Below, in pieces: positions 34,171 to 44,937 of a DNA stretch of 64,000 bases. Positions within the stretch are counted from its first letter, which is position 1. The number at the start of each line of letters is the position of its first letter. Position numbers and translations under genes: made by a program. The DNA is from Chamaelirium japonicum (taxonomy: Eukaryota > Streptophyta > Magnoliopsida > Liliales > Melanthiaceae). Below the pieces are notes generated by a model, which saw only the letters and a program-made list of their open reading frames with translations, did not search any database and had not been told where the DNA came from. The stretch is from NCBI GenBank assembly GCA_947650365.1, contig CANTAL010000003.1:124001-188000 (forward strand). The letters are read 5' to 3'.

Positions 34171-34670
34171 TTTTACTGGATTGGTCAAAAAACCATGTTT
34201 TTTGACCGATCACTCGATCCTTGACCGGTTGAATTTTGACCGATCGGTCAAAATTTGACCGATCGATCAAATTTGACCGATCGGTCAAAAATTAACCGAT
34301 CGGTCAAAATCAACCGATCGGTTAAATTTTCTACTGGATCGGTCAAAAAACCATGTTTTTTGACCGATCACTCGATCCTTGACCGGTTGAATTTTGACCG
34401 ATCGGTCAAAATTTGACCGATCGGTCAAATTTGACCGATCGGTCAAAAATGAACCGATCGGTCAAAATCAACCGATCGGTCAAATTTTCTACTGGATCGG
34501 TCAAAAAAAAAAACCATGTTTTTTGACCGATCAGTCGATCCTTGACCGGTTGAATTTTGACCGATCGGTCAAAATTTGACCGATCGGTCAAAATTTGACC
34601 GATCGGTCAAATTTTGTCCGATCGGCCAAAAATTAACCAATCGGTCAAAATTGACCGGTCAGTCCTTTTT
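34171..34670. repeat. 159-bp tandem units rich in GACCGATCGGTC palindromes
   Basis: About three units (TCTACTGG-type landmarks at about 34171, 34330 and 34488) related to the 119-bp repeat but expanded by extra copies of the self-complementary GACCGATCGGTC, up to five per unit. The stretch ends at about 34670 before unique sequence and the polypurine tract. Short frames reading repeated DRS/FDRSVK peptides here are artefacts of the repeat. Confidence 0.9.
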
Positions 34671-34769
34671 TGTGCTAACACTCGACAAGCTTCTTCGTGC
34701 CTTTTGCAACAGGGGGTTGCTGTTTTTTGCACCAAATCCAAGCCAGCCAGAACGAACTCTAGCTAACTT

Positions 34770-34781
34770 GGAGGGGGTAAC
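34770..34781 (+). other. Element B polypurine tract
   Basis: GGAGGGGGTAAC directly before the 3' LTR. Closely similar to the tract of element A (AGGAGGGGGTAA). Confidence 0.85.
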
Positions 34782-35595
34782 TGTGGGTGCAATTTTGGCA
34801 GAAGTTTACCAACTACCGCGGGACCCACCGGCCCTGCCTGGTAGGTCCACGAGGACCACCGCAGGACCCACCGGCCCTGCCTGGTGGGTCCACGAAGACT
34901 ACCACGGGACCCACCGGCCCTGCCTGGTGGGCCCACGAAGACTACCACAGGACCCACCGGCCTTGCCTGGTGGGCCCACGAAGACAACCACGGGACCCAC
35001 CGGCCCTGCCTGGTGGGCCCACGAGGACCACCGCGGGACCCATCGGCCCTGCCCGGTAGGCCCACGAGCCTGTGGAATCCCCCAGAAGACGGTAGCGGGG
35101 CCCGCCAGCTTTACCTGGAGAATCCCCAGATAGGACAGCAGAAAACCGCCATTTACCACCAGAAAATCCTATAAATAGCAGAGCCTTCGAATGTAAAAGG
35201 ATCAAGATCTAGGATCCGAAAATTCTGATTTTCCACTCTGAGATCTGACTTTCAGAACCAGAGCTCTGAAATCTCTCAACTTTCCCTTTTCCATCTCCCT
35301 TTGATCTCTCTCTTTTGAAGAGATCAGATTGTCTTGAGTGAGACTCGGCCTGTCGAGATCACTTCGATATAAGTGTTAGTGAATTCGGGTTGCTCCCAAT
35401 AGCACGGAGACGTAGGCTTCGGCTGAACTCCGAGATCATATCTCTCGTGTCAAATCTCTGATTGCATCTATCTCTCTGTTTGCATTTTGTGAGTTCCAAC
35501 TCCAATCGATAGATCGAGCAACGCTCTCTTCGACTTCAACTTCGATTGACTGGTAAGGCGGGGTCTTCGGGTCGGCACGAAGATTTTCCCCCACA
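34782..35595 (+). repeat. Element B 3' LTR
   Basis: 814 bp, one base shorter than the 5' copy (AATTTT versus AAATTTT near the start). It has six 43-bp repeats at about 34820-35060 and TATAAATA at 35170-35177. It ends CCCCCACA and is followed by the AGATC duplication at 35596-35600. Confidence 0.95.
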
Positions 35596-37786
35596 AGATC
35601 CCCCTTGTTCCGTTCGTTGTCATTTGCTGTCATTGGCTCTTGGTCGACGACTAGGCCGCCGACAACCATCTACTTGCCACCAGCGCCGCCGACCCCTACC
35701 TTATCCACCGGATTCGGTGCCGACAACTTTATGTTGTGTTTGAACTCAATCCTCGATCCTTTCTCTGCGATTGTATCTCAACCTTTAACATTTATGGTGT
35801 TTGATCATAGTCGACTTACCTACACTTGACACGACGCCCGACCGTTGGAATATCCGCCATGTGCCGAGAACCCTCTAGAGTCTTCGTTTTCGAATCATCG
35901 AGTCAGATGATTCAGTGAGTATTTTATTTATAAGTCTTTAAGACCTAATTCGCTATTAATCAGATCTGACCTTGCTAAGCCACAGAGCCTAGCAATGTGA
36001 ACCACCTTGGGATATCAAGTCGTCGTTTGACCTCTTTTGGCCATGAGATCGACCTCTAGTTTTGCCCCTTTGGATGCGAGATCATTGTGCCTATGTGCAC
36101 GGTATCATAATGCTGCCAAACCGATTGCACCGACGTCCGAGCTTAGGGTTTGGCAATAGTAGTTTCTATGCCCTTGTGTCAACATTTGCCGATTCCGGGA
36201 TCCGACCAAATGAGGCATGTTCGTTGATTTTTATCCGAGTTTAGATTTAGGGAGATCCATTATTTCTCCATTATATCGATTCCCGTAAACCCTTCTAAGC
36301 CGAGGGCATCTCGGGTGGATGACGAATCAAACTCCCGATATTTTCCTAAACTCCGTTGTAGATGTTTTTGTTTAATGGATACATAGTAATATATGAAAAT
36401 GCGCAACTTGTCAGACCTCAACCGTGAAGGCCCGTTGGACGTGGAACGGATTGAACAATCAGAATTTTATATCTCACAAATCTAAGGCAAGTATTCACTT
36501 GCTCTGAGGTTATTTTTGAATTATGTTTTCATTCATATAGTTTGTGATATTTGTAAATGATTCCTCGTATATTGTGTAACATAACCATAGGTCGTATAAT
36601 GATTAATATTAGACTATTGTGATATGTTGGGTTTGGCATTGGGCAATTAGAATTGTATGATGTAGTTTTTAATGCTGTTAAGTAACACTCTTGTTGAGAC
36701 CCGGGCTTGCTAAATGATTAAAAACGATCAAACACTGTATTTCTACTATATACGATGCATGGTTAGTACTATGGCATATATTATTAAAAACTATTATATC
36801 GTGCCTCTGAACATATTATAATTAAGAGTTAAATGAAATATTGGATGGGAGTTAAAAAGCCAATAGCTGAGTGATAGTTCATAACATTTTTCTCTCAGAT
36901 TGTTTCTTATTAAGCTATATTATCACTCTCTTTGATCTCGTTATGATAAATTTTATTTTAAAGACACCATCGCACACACTCACCCCCTTAGAGCGGGGGT
37001 TTACTTGCCAGTCAGTGGTTTGGACTGACCCTGTGTGGGGCACTACTCTTTCCACGGAACTTTCTTACAGAGTGGTACAAAAGCTGGAGTACGGGTGGCC
37101 GCTGCAGAGTATAGCGGCAGTAGCAGAGTTAGTGGTTGTAGTTTTCTTTTTGTATTAGCACTTTGTAGACCTTATGTTATATTTTTTTGGGACTGTATTA
37201 TGGATATCAGAATAAGAATATTGTTCGATTTAGTTTAGCTTGCGGTATTGTTAGTGTAGAATATAGTTGCAATGATCCAGTTGTAAAACTCATCTAGGTA
37301 GGCCTCTCCTCAAGGCCCAAGCCTAGGGTAGCTCACTATGAAAATATAAATCTTAAAGTGACCTAATCGACTAGCCCAGTAGAAAGAATCCCTAAACCAG
37401 TGCCCGAGTGCTAGAGAGCGGGCGAGGCAATTCAGCTCGCCATCATAGGCTTGAGCCTCGTGCTCCCTTAAGAGGGACTTCTGTCAGTATGAGGGGCACC
37501 GACAGGCCACACATGCTGAGAGGATAATTCGGTTGAAGGTCGAGCGTGATCATCTTTCTGTCAACAAAATTTTATTCCTCTACTTTTTTTTAAATTAAAA
37601 TATTTAAAAAAAAAAAATTAAGTTTGAAAATATTCCTTGTTTCTCCCTTCTCTTTCTTCATTTATGAGAGAATCACAGCCCAGTGAGAAACCCTAACTGG
37701 CATAGATAGCTGACTAAACCCTAAACCCCTTGGTTTTTCTTCAACTCACACCCCAGGGATCGGTTCCAGATTTCTGGGGTGTGACA
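35596..37786 (+). repeat. Element C 5' LTR, second part (after element B)
   Basis: Continues the LTR of element C after the duplicated AGATC and aligns with 42749-44937. It holds AT-rich sequence, a conserved CACACACTCACCCCCTTAGAG stretch near 36970-36990, and the terminal GGGGTGTGACA. Small open frames (for example 36062-36244, repeated at 43214-43396) are conserved only because they lie in the LTR. No gene is recognised. Confidence 0.92.
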
Positions 37787-37788
37787 GC

Positions 37789-37801
37789 TGGTATCAGAGC
37801 C
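37789..37801 (+). other. Element C primer binding site
   Basis: TGGTATCAGAGCC, complementary to initiator methionine tRNA, two bases after the LTR. Confidence 0.93.
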
Positions 37802-40800
37802 TAGGGATATGTTCCTAAGGGTTTCATTAGGATATTATTTTAACGAGAGGTTTAGGCTGTATTAGTGCTAGAATGATTCTAGAGATAGTCAAGAGATTGA
37901 TTTGGTAGTATTTCTTAGAGTAGTTCATGGTAGCTTAGTGTGCGAGAGTTTAGGGTTTATTGTACTTGGAGAATTGGATAGATTGGAGGAATTGATTGAT
38001 AGTTAAGAAATTGCCCATACTTGGGTATTTGATTGATAGGGACTTGATGAGTCAATATAACTATTATACAGATGGATCTGGATTATATTTGTCTCAGGAC
38101 CTTAATGTTTAGGCACAGAGCTAGTCATAATGACTCAGGTAGTAATCTACTAGAACATCTTCACCAAGGATAGTGTTTGAGTCAATCGCGGAGTTTTTAT
38201 TTGGAGTCTAATGTTTATTTGGATTTGCTAGATATGGGCCTAGTGGCGAGTTGACTAAGAACTGGATATCGAATTTTAGTTAGTAATATGGTTATTTGAT
38301 TTTGAAAGATGAATGTATGATTGAATATGGTTGGAAGGATGTCCATCGGCATGGCTATGAGATCCTCTTTTTGTTAGTTATTATTTTCTGTTGACCTTTA
38401 GTATTAGAAACCTAGCCTGTATTTTAGGGCTCCTTAATCTTCGTTGACCCTTAGCACTAGAGACCTAGCTGGTATTTTAGAATTTCTTGATTCTCCATCG
38501 ACCATTAGTATTAGAGACCTAGTCGGTATTTTTAGGATTGTCCATTGTTTAGTTCTAAGTATAATAATTGGATTGGTTTTTTTTGTTAGTTTTCTCCGGT
38601 GTATCGTCGGTTATAGTAGAGCTTATATGTGATGTTTGAACGAATCCTATGAGAAATGATGACCTTGGGGGCAGTGGTTTCAAAGAGTGTACTAGAAGAT
38701 GGAAATCTCAGGTAGTAGTTGAGTTCACATGGTTCATAAATTTCGGAATGTCTTGATGGAGACCCTCGCGGCAGGGTACGCACTGTTCCTCGAGAACTTT
38801 AGCGGTGGATTATGACTGTCCAGTAGAGGACATTGTGAGGCTACGCACTTTCTCTTCGGAGGATTTGGCGGATACATACGCACTGACTCTTCGGAGGCTT
38901 TGGTGGTTGGTTTTGCAGTTCCTGTTGGAACTTGCGGCAGGGCGTGCACTGTTTCTTCGGAAACTTTGGCACCTGGCAGAGCTTGCACTGTTCCCAATTG
39001 GAACTTTGGCAGCTGGTTACGCAGTTCCTGTTGGAACTTGCGGCAGAGCGTTCACTGTTTCTTCGGAAACTTTGGCAGCTGGTAGAGCTAGCACTGTTCC
39101 CAATCGGAACTTTGGCAGCTAGTTACGAAGTTCCTGTTGGAACTTGCGGCAGAGCGTGTACTGTTTCTTCGAAAACTTTGGCACTGGCAGAGCTTGCACT
39201 GTTCTCAAAAGGAACTTTGGCAGCTGGTTACGCAGTTCCTGTTGGAACTTGCGGCAGAGTGTGCACTGTTTCTTCGGAATCTTTGGCTGCTGGCAGAGCT
39301 TGCACTGTTCCTAATCGGAACTTTGGCAGCTAGTTACGCAGTTCCTGTTGGAACTTGCGGCAGAGTGTGCACTGTTTCATCGAAAACTTTGGCACCTGGC
39401 AGAGCTTGCACTGTTCCCAATCGGAACTTTGGCAGCTAGTTACGTAATTCCTGTGGGGACTTGCGGCAGAGCGTGCACTGTTTCTTCGGAAACTTTGGCA
39501 GCTGGCAGAGCTTGCACTGTTCCCAATCGGAACTTTGGCAGTTAGTTATGCAATTCCTGTAGGGACTTGCGGCAGAGCGTGCACTGTTTCTTCGGAAACT
39601 TTGGCAGCTGGCAGAGCTTGCACTGTTCCCAATCGGAACTTTGGCAGCTAGTTATGCAATTCCTGTGGGGACTTTCGGCAGAGCGTGCACTGTTTTTTCG
39701 GAAACTTTGGCAGCTGGCAGAGCTTGCACTGTTCCCAATCGGAACTTTGGCAGCTAGTTACGCAATTCCTGTGGGGACTTGCGGCAGGGCGTGCACTATT
39801 TCTTCAGAAACTTTGACAGCTGACAGAGCTTGCACTGTTCCTAATCGAAACTTTGGCAGCTAGTAGCGCGGTTCTTGTTGGGACTTGTGGCAGAGCGTGC
39901 ACTGGTCAGATGGTAGTGATGTCAAGTTGGAACTGGGATATTTGAGCACTGGATAGATGATTAGTGACTATATCAAAGAAATTTCCTATATATATGGAAT
40001 TTTGAAATACTTTGTCGGTTAGGAAGAATATTTATTGTTTAGTTGTTTCACCCTGCCTTGTTTTCGTTGCTTACCGGATCTAGTAACTTTTATCGCCGTA
40101 GTTCTTATGACTAATTTTCATTGGTGTTTAGTGGTTTCGAATTATGTTAGTTTCTCCGTGGTCCTTGTCGCGCTAAATTGTATTGCTTGGGTCTAACTAG
40201 TTTCGCCTTATTTTGATCTGTTTCGAGTTATTCCTAACTGTCTCAGTTCTCCTATTCTCACTTTTCGTGTTCGTTAGGTCCCTAACTATAATGATGTTTA
40301 GTTTAGTGTGAAATTCTAGTACTTGGTATCGATATGCTTAGTCATTGTTGAGAGTGCCAGGGGCTAGTAGGATACTAGCTGGCAATCAATTTTTTTTTGC
40401 CTTTACTTAGTACTAGTACAACATGTAGCTTCTTAACCTAAGTTATAGTTGTTTTGTTTTTGGACCGAGCACCCAATCTTAGAGAGAGTTATTACCGGAG
40501 TGGTGTGTAGTTATGTCGATATCCTTGTTTTCAGCTCCTTCTGATAATAGGTTGATTGTTCTCTTAGTTAGTACTACCTAACCAGGTAATTATGTTTGCA
40601 TAGGAAGTATATGTTTTGTTCTACCGAGTAATCTTATAGGAATTGAGTCTAGGCGTACTAGTTCGAGTTATCTAGTTGTCTTCATTTCGGTTCTATAGGT
40701 GTATGAGCATAGGTTTATAAGTTTCTGCTTTAGTATCGTTATTTAAGAATGTCTCGTGATCTTGTTTCGTGAATCGGATTACTACCTCACTTCTGAATAA

Positions 40801-41136
40801 GGAGGACGCTCCTTATCCAGGAAAGGGAATAATCAGGAGTCACAAAATTTTTATTAGTCCATAGTTATTAGAATAATGATTGAACATTATGCCTTGTGTG
40901 AGCTCCATGAGAGCCTAATGGTCTGATCATATCCTAATAATTACGTGACTCGATTGTATAAGCTTGGCCAGTAGTACCGCAAGTGTCAGAGTTTCTTTTT
41001 GATATGATTAGTGCGGTGCTTTAGCTGCTTGTTGACAATATTGGTAAGGGTCTTCGTACCGACCGTAAGTTCCCTTTTTGTTATTCTAATATTACTTACA
41101 TGGATAGTAGTTGAATTTTCGGGACGAAAATTTTAT
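37802..41136 (+). other. Non-coding interior of element C
   Basis: About 3.3 kb with stops in all frames and no gag, protease, RT or integrase motif. It contains three copies of a roughly 60-bp unit (GTATTAGAGACCTAG(C/T).GGTATTTT) at 38395-38535 and a 106-bp array at 38820-39905. The last part (about 40740-41110) is AT-rich unique sequence before the Tekay-like end (GGGACGAAAATTTT). The size and lack of coding fit a LARD-type derivative. Confidence 0.8.
38820..39905. repeat. 106-bp tandem array in element C
   Basis: About ten copies. CTTGCGGCAGAGCGTGCACTG landmarks start at 38931, 39037, 39143, 39248, 39354, 39460, 39566, 39672, 39778 and 39884. Each unit contains a doubled theme: GTGCACTGTTTCTTCGGAAAC and CTTGCACTGTTCCCAATCGGA are diverged halves of about 53 bp. 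Open frames across the array change frame with each unit and are not genes. Confidence 0.93.
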
Positions 41137-41149
41137 AAGGTGGGTAGGA
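41137..41149 (+). other. Element C polypurine tract
   Basis: AAGGTGGGTAGGA directly before the 3' LTR, preceded by TTTTCGGGACGAAAATTTTAT, split here as TTTTCGGGACG and AAAATTTTAT. This is the end signature seen in Tekay/Del-like elements. Confidence 0.82.
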
Positions 41150-44100
41150 TGTAATGCCCGATACTTTTACTAAGACAAACGCCTGATTTTATTATTAATA
41201 ATTAGAGCCTTGATTATATAATATCAATTGCTGCATTTTGGCACGGTATTGGAGAGCATGTAATGCATTGTTGGATTTAAATTTAGACCGGACCATAAGT
41301 CCCGAGTCCAAATCGCAAAGCGACATGGTGATGAGATTGCTCAAGCATGTGGGTGTGTGAGTCGGTACACGCTCGCGTATGCACGAGTGTTACATGTGCA
41401 AGTGAGAACAAATTATTTATTTAACTATTAATTATATTAATATTGCCGACCATGGTGTGAACCTGTAGCGACCCACCGCCGTACGACGCATGTCACGACA
41501 CCCAATCAAGTGTTTGACCTAGGGCCGGTATGATGACCCAAGCACCGATCTGATTCGATCGGGTTATCTCGAATCCCGAGATCCTAGGCGGGCACACTAT
41601 GACTCCACCCCAATCTCCCTTTTGATCTTGGCCGTTGGATGAAGATCTAACGTATCGGACCACCTTGTTTTTTTTTCAATCATTCCCTAGGACATCGGAC
41701 TTAGATCCGACGGACGAGATGCACCAACACAAACCCCATATGTGGAACAACTCAAAAAAAAAAAAAATTAAATAAATAAAAACGAAATCTCATTCAACCC
41801 ACCTCTTGTACATACTCTAGTGTACCAACTCAAACACCTTTACTTCGTTACAGCAAAAACCGAAACCCCACCTTCATCCTATTCAAATCTGTACTTAATT
41901 TTTAAACCAACTCTTTCAACCACCCCATCTCAACCAACCCATCTCCCCTCTTCCGTACACACTGTCAACCCCATATCTCTCTCTTCCCCCTCTATCTCCT
42001 CAATAACCCGAACCCATCTCAGCCATCCATCTCTCCCTCTCATCTCCACCAACAAACCCGAAACCCAGCCAGATCTCCCTCCCCCTCTCATCCCTATCTC
42101 TCGGATCCTTCTCTACCCGACCCGAACTCAACCCTCTCCCTCTCTCTCAGATCCATTTCCCCCCTCACCCGATCTCTCTCTCATCTCTCTCTCGGATCTC
42201 TCTCCCTCTCACCCGATCCCATCCCCATCAGCCACCCCCCCCTCCATCACCCTTTGTCAACCACTACAGCCACCCCAAGGCCCGTAGCCCCTCTCCGCCG
42301 CCCAAAATCCCGTAGATCCCGCCCCGAATCCTGCCTGTACCGGCCGCCATCCCCCTTTGTCCTATAAAAACCCTAACCTGACCCCCCTTCCTCAGCCCGA
42401 CCCCTCACCCCTCTTCGATCCCTCATTTCCCCCCTGATCTCTCTCCTTCATGGGTGGCCTGCGCGTGGTGCCGGCACCGGAGAGGAAACGACCAGCCGGA
42501 GGAGGAGTCGCAGCCGCAGCTGACGACCCTTCCCCAACCAAACGGTCAGCCCCTCCCCTTTTCACCTTTTTCTTTGTTTCCTCTGTGTGAATCCGGACGA
42601 CCCCAAACCCCGGTGGGTTTTGCCCTATTGTAGACATGGCTGCCGGCCCGATGGCCGGCGGTTATGCCGCCAACAAAAGACGACCAAGCCCTTTCCGACC
42701 ACCCGGCCACCTTGGCCAAGTACTACCCGGTGCTCAGACACGAGTGTAGATCCCCCTTGTTCCCTTCGTTGTCATTTGCTGTCATTGGCACTTGGCCGCC
42801 GACTAGGCCGCTGACAACCATCTACTTGCCACCAGTGCCGCCGACCCCTACCTTATCCACCGGATTCGGTGCCGACAACTTTATGTTGTGTTTGAACTCA
42901 ATCCTCGATCCTTTCTCTGCGATTTTATCTCAACCTTTAACATTTATGGTGTTTGATCATAGTCGACTTACCTACACTTGACACGACGCCCGACCGTTGG
43001 AATCTCCGCCATGTGCCGAGAACCCTCTAGAGTCTTCGTTTTCGAATCATCGAGTCAGATGATTCAGTGAGTATTTTATTTATAAGTCTTTAAGACCTAA
43101 TTCGCTATTAATCAGATCCGACCTTGCTAAGCCACAGAGCCTAGCAATGTGAACCGCCTTGGGATATCAAGTCGTCGTTTGACCTCTTTTGGCCATGAGA
43201 TCGACCTCTAGTTTTGCCCCTTTGGATGCGAGATCATTGTGCCTATGTGCACGGTATCATAATGCTGCCAAACCGATTGCACCGACGTCCGAGCCTAGGG
43301 TTTGGCAATAGTAGTTTCTATGCCCTTGTGTCAACATTTGCCGATTCCGGGATCCGACCAAATGAGGCATGTTCGTTGATTTTTATCCGAGTTTAGATTT
43401 AGGGAGATCTATTATTTCTCCATTATATCGATTCCCGTAAACCCTTCTAAGCCGAGGGCATCTCGGGTGGATGACGAATCAAACTCCCGATATTTTCCTA
43501 AACTCCGTTGTAGATGTTTTTGTTTAATGGATAAATAGTAATATATGAAAATGCGCAACTTGTCAGACCTCAACCGTGAAGGCCCGTTGGACGTGGAACG
43601 GATTGAACAATCAGAATTTTATATCTCACAAATCTAAGGCAAGTATTCACTTGCTCTGAGGTTATTTTTGATTTATGTTTTCGTTCGTATAGTATGTGAT
43701 ATTTGTAAATGATTCCTCGTATATTGTGTAACATAACCATAGGTCGTATAATGATTAATATTAGACTATTGTGATATGTTGGGTTTGGCATTGGGCAATT
43801 AGAATTGTATGATGTAGTTTTTAATGCTGTTAAGTAACACTCTTGTTGAGACCCGGGCTTGCTAAATGATTAAAAACGATCAAACACTGTATTTCTACTA
43901 TATACGATGCATGGTTAGTACTATGGCATATATTATTAAAAACTATTATATCGTGCCTCTGAACATATTATAATTAAGAGTTAAATGAAATATTGGATGG
44001 GAGTTAAAAAGCCAGTAGCTGAGTGATAATTCATAACATTTTTCTCTCAGATTGTTTCTTATTAAGCTATATTATCGCTCTCTTTGATTTCGTTATGATA

Positions 44101-44937
44101 AATTTTATTTTAAAGACACCATCGCACACACTCACCCCCTTAGAGCGGGGGTTTACTTGCCAGTCAGTGGTTTAGACTGACCCTGTGTGGGGCACTACTC
44201 TTTCCACGGAACTTTCTTACAGAGTGGTACAAAAGCTGGAGTATGGGTGGCCGCTGCGGAGTATAGCGGCAGTAGCAGAGTTAGTGGTTGTAGTTTTCTT
44301 TTTGTATTAGCACTTTGTAGACCTTATGTTATATTTTTTTGGGACTGTATTTTGGATATCAGAATAAGAATATTGTTCGATTTAGTTTAGCTTGCTGTAT
44401 TGTTAGTGTAGAATATAGTTGTAATGATCCAGCTGTAAAACTCATCTAGGTAGGCCTCTCCTCAAGGCCCAAGCCTAGGGTAGCTCACTATGAAAATATA
44501 AATCTTAAAGTGGCCTAATCGACTAGCCCAGTAGAAAGAATCCCTAAACCAGTGCCCGAGTGCTAGAGAGCGGGCGAGGCTATTCAGCTCGCCATCATAG
44601 GCTTGAGCCTCGTGCTCCCTTAAGAGGGACTTCTGTCAGTATGAGGGGCACCGACAGGCCATACATGCTGAGAGGATAATTCGGTTGAAGGTCGAGCGTG
44701 CTCATCTTTCTGTCAACAAAATTTTATTCCTCTACTTTTTTTTAAATTAAAATATTAAAAAAAAAAAATTAAGTTTTAAAATATTCCTTGTTTCTCCCTT
44801 CTCTTTCTTCATTTATGAGAGAATCACAGCCCAGTGAGAAACCCTAACTGGCATAGATAGCTGCCTAAACCCTAAACCCCTTGGTTTTTCTTCAACTCAC
44901 ACCCCAGGGATCGGTTCCAGATTTCTGGGGTGTGACA
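41150..44937 (+). repeat. Element C 3' LTR (intact, 3788 bp)
   Basis: The undisturbed LTR copy, starting TGTAATGCCCG and ending GGTGTGACA, with TATAAAAA at 42363-42370. It shows the uninterrupted sequence at the element B insertion point (GTGTAGATCCCCC, near 42748). Differences from the 5' LTR are scattered single bases, many of them C/T or G/A. Confidence 0.95.

Larger units (their letters stand above)
22170..35595 (+). mobile_element. Element B: near full-length Tat-lineage Ty3/gypsy retrotransposon with antisense gene
   Basis: 13,426 bp inserted in the 5' LTR of element C, with a perfect AGATC duplication (22165-22169 and 35596-35600). Order: 815-bp LTR, PBS, gag-protease-RT-RNase H-archaeal-type RNase H-integrase in one frame (23149-29025), degenerate repeats, antisense gene (32398-29627), 119-bp and 159-bp arrays, polypurine tract, 814-bp LTR. 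There is no chromodomain. The dual RNase H and antisense gene are typical of Tat. It must be younger than element C, which it interrupts. Confidence 0.95.
20570..44937 (+). mobile_element. Element C: LARD-like Tekay/Del-type LTR retrotransposon (split by element B)
   Basis: It is flanked by GCTCG at 20565-20569 and 44938-44942. The LTRs are 3788 bp (41150-44937) and, after removing element B and its duplicated AGATC, about 3786 bp (20570-22169 plus 35601-37786). They begin TGTAATGCCCG and end GGTGTGACA. The PBS is the initiator-Met type. The sequence before the 3' LTR (TTTTCGGGACGAAAATTTT, then AAGGTGGGTAGGA) resembles the conserved 3' end of Tekay/Del chromoviruses, which also have long LTRs. 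The 3363-bp interior has no gag or pol, so it must have moved with enzymes supplied in trans. LTR differences look to be near 1-1.5% by eye. Confidence 0.9.

Noticed and set aside
33998-34591. Frames reading FDRSVK or DRSN repeats on both strands
   Set aside because: They are translations of the palindromic GACCGATCGGTC repeats, and identical peptides on both strands follow from self-complementarity.
36062-36244. Small conserved ORF in the element C LTR (copy at 43214-43396)
   Set aside because: Identity between copies is due to LTR duplication. No known motif or promoter was found.
38805-39863. Several overlapping frames reading VPVGTCGRACTVSSETLA-type repeats
   Set aside because: The 106-bp period is not a multiple of three, so frames drift. 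This is a non-coding minisatellite.
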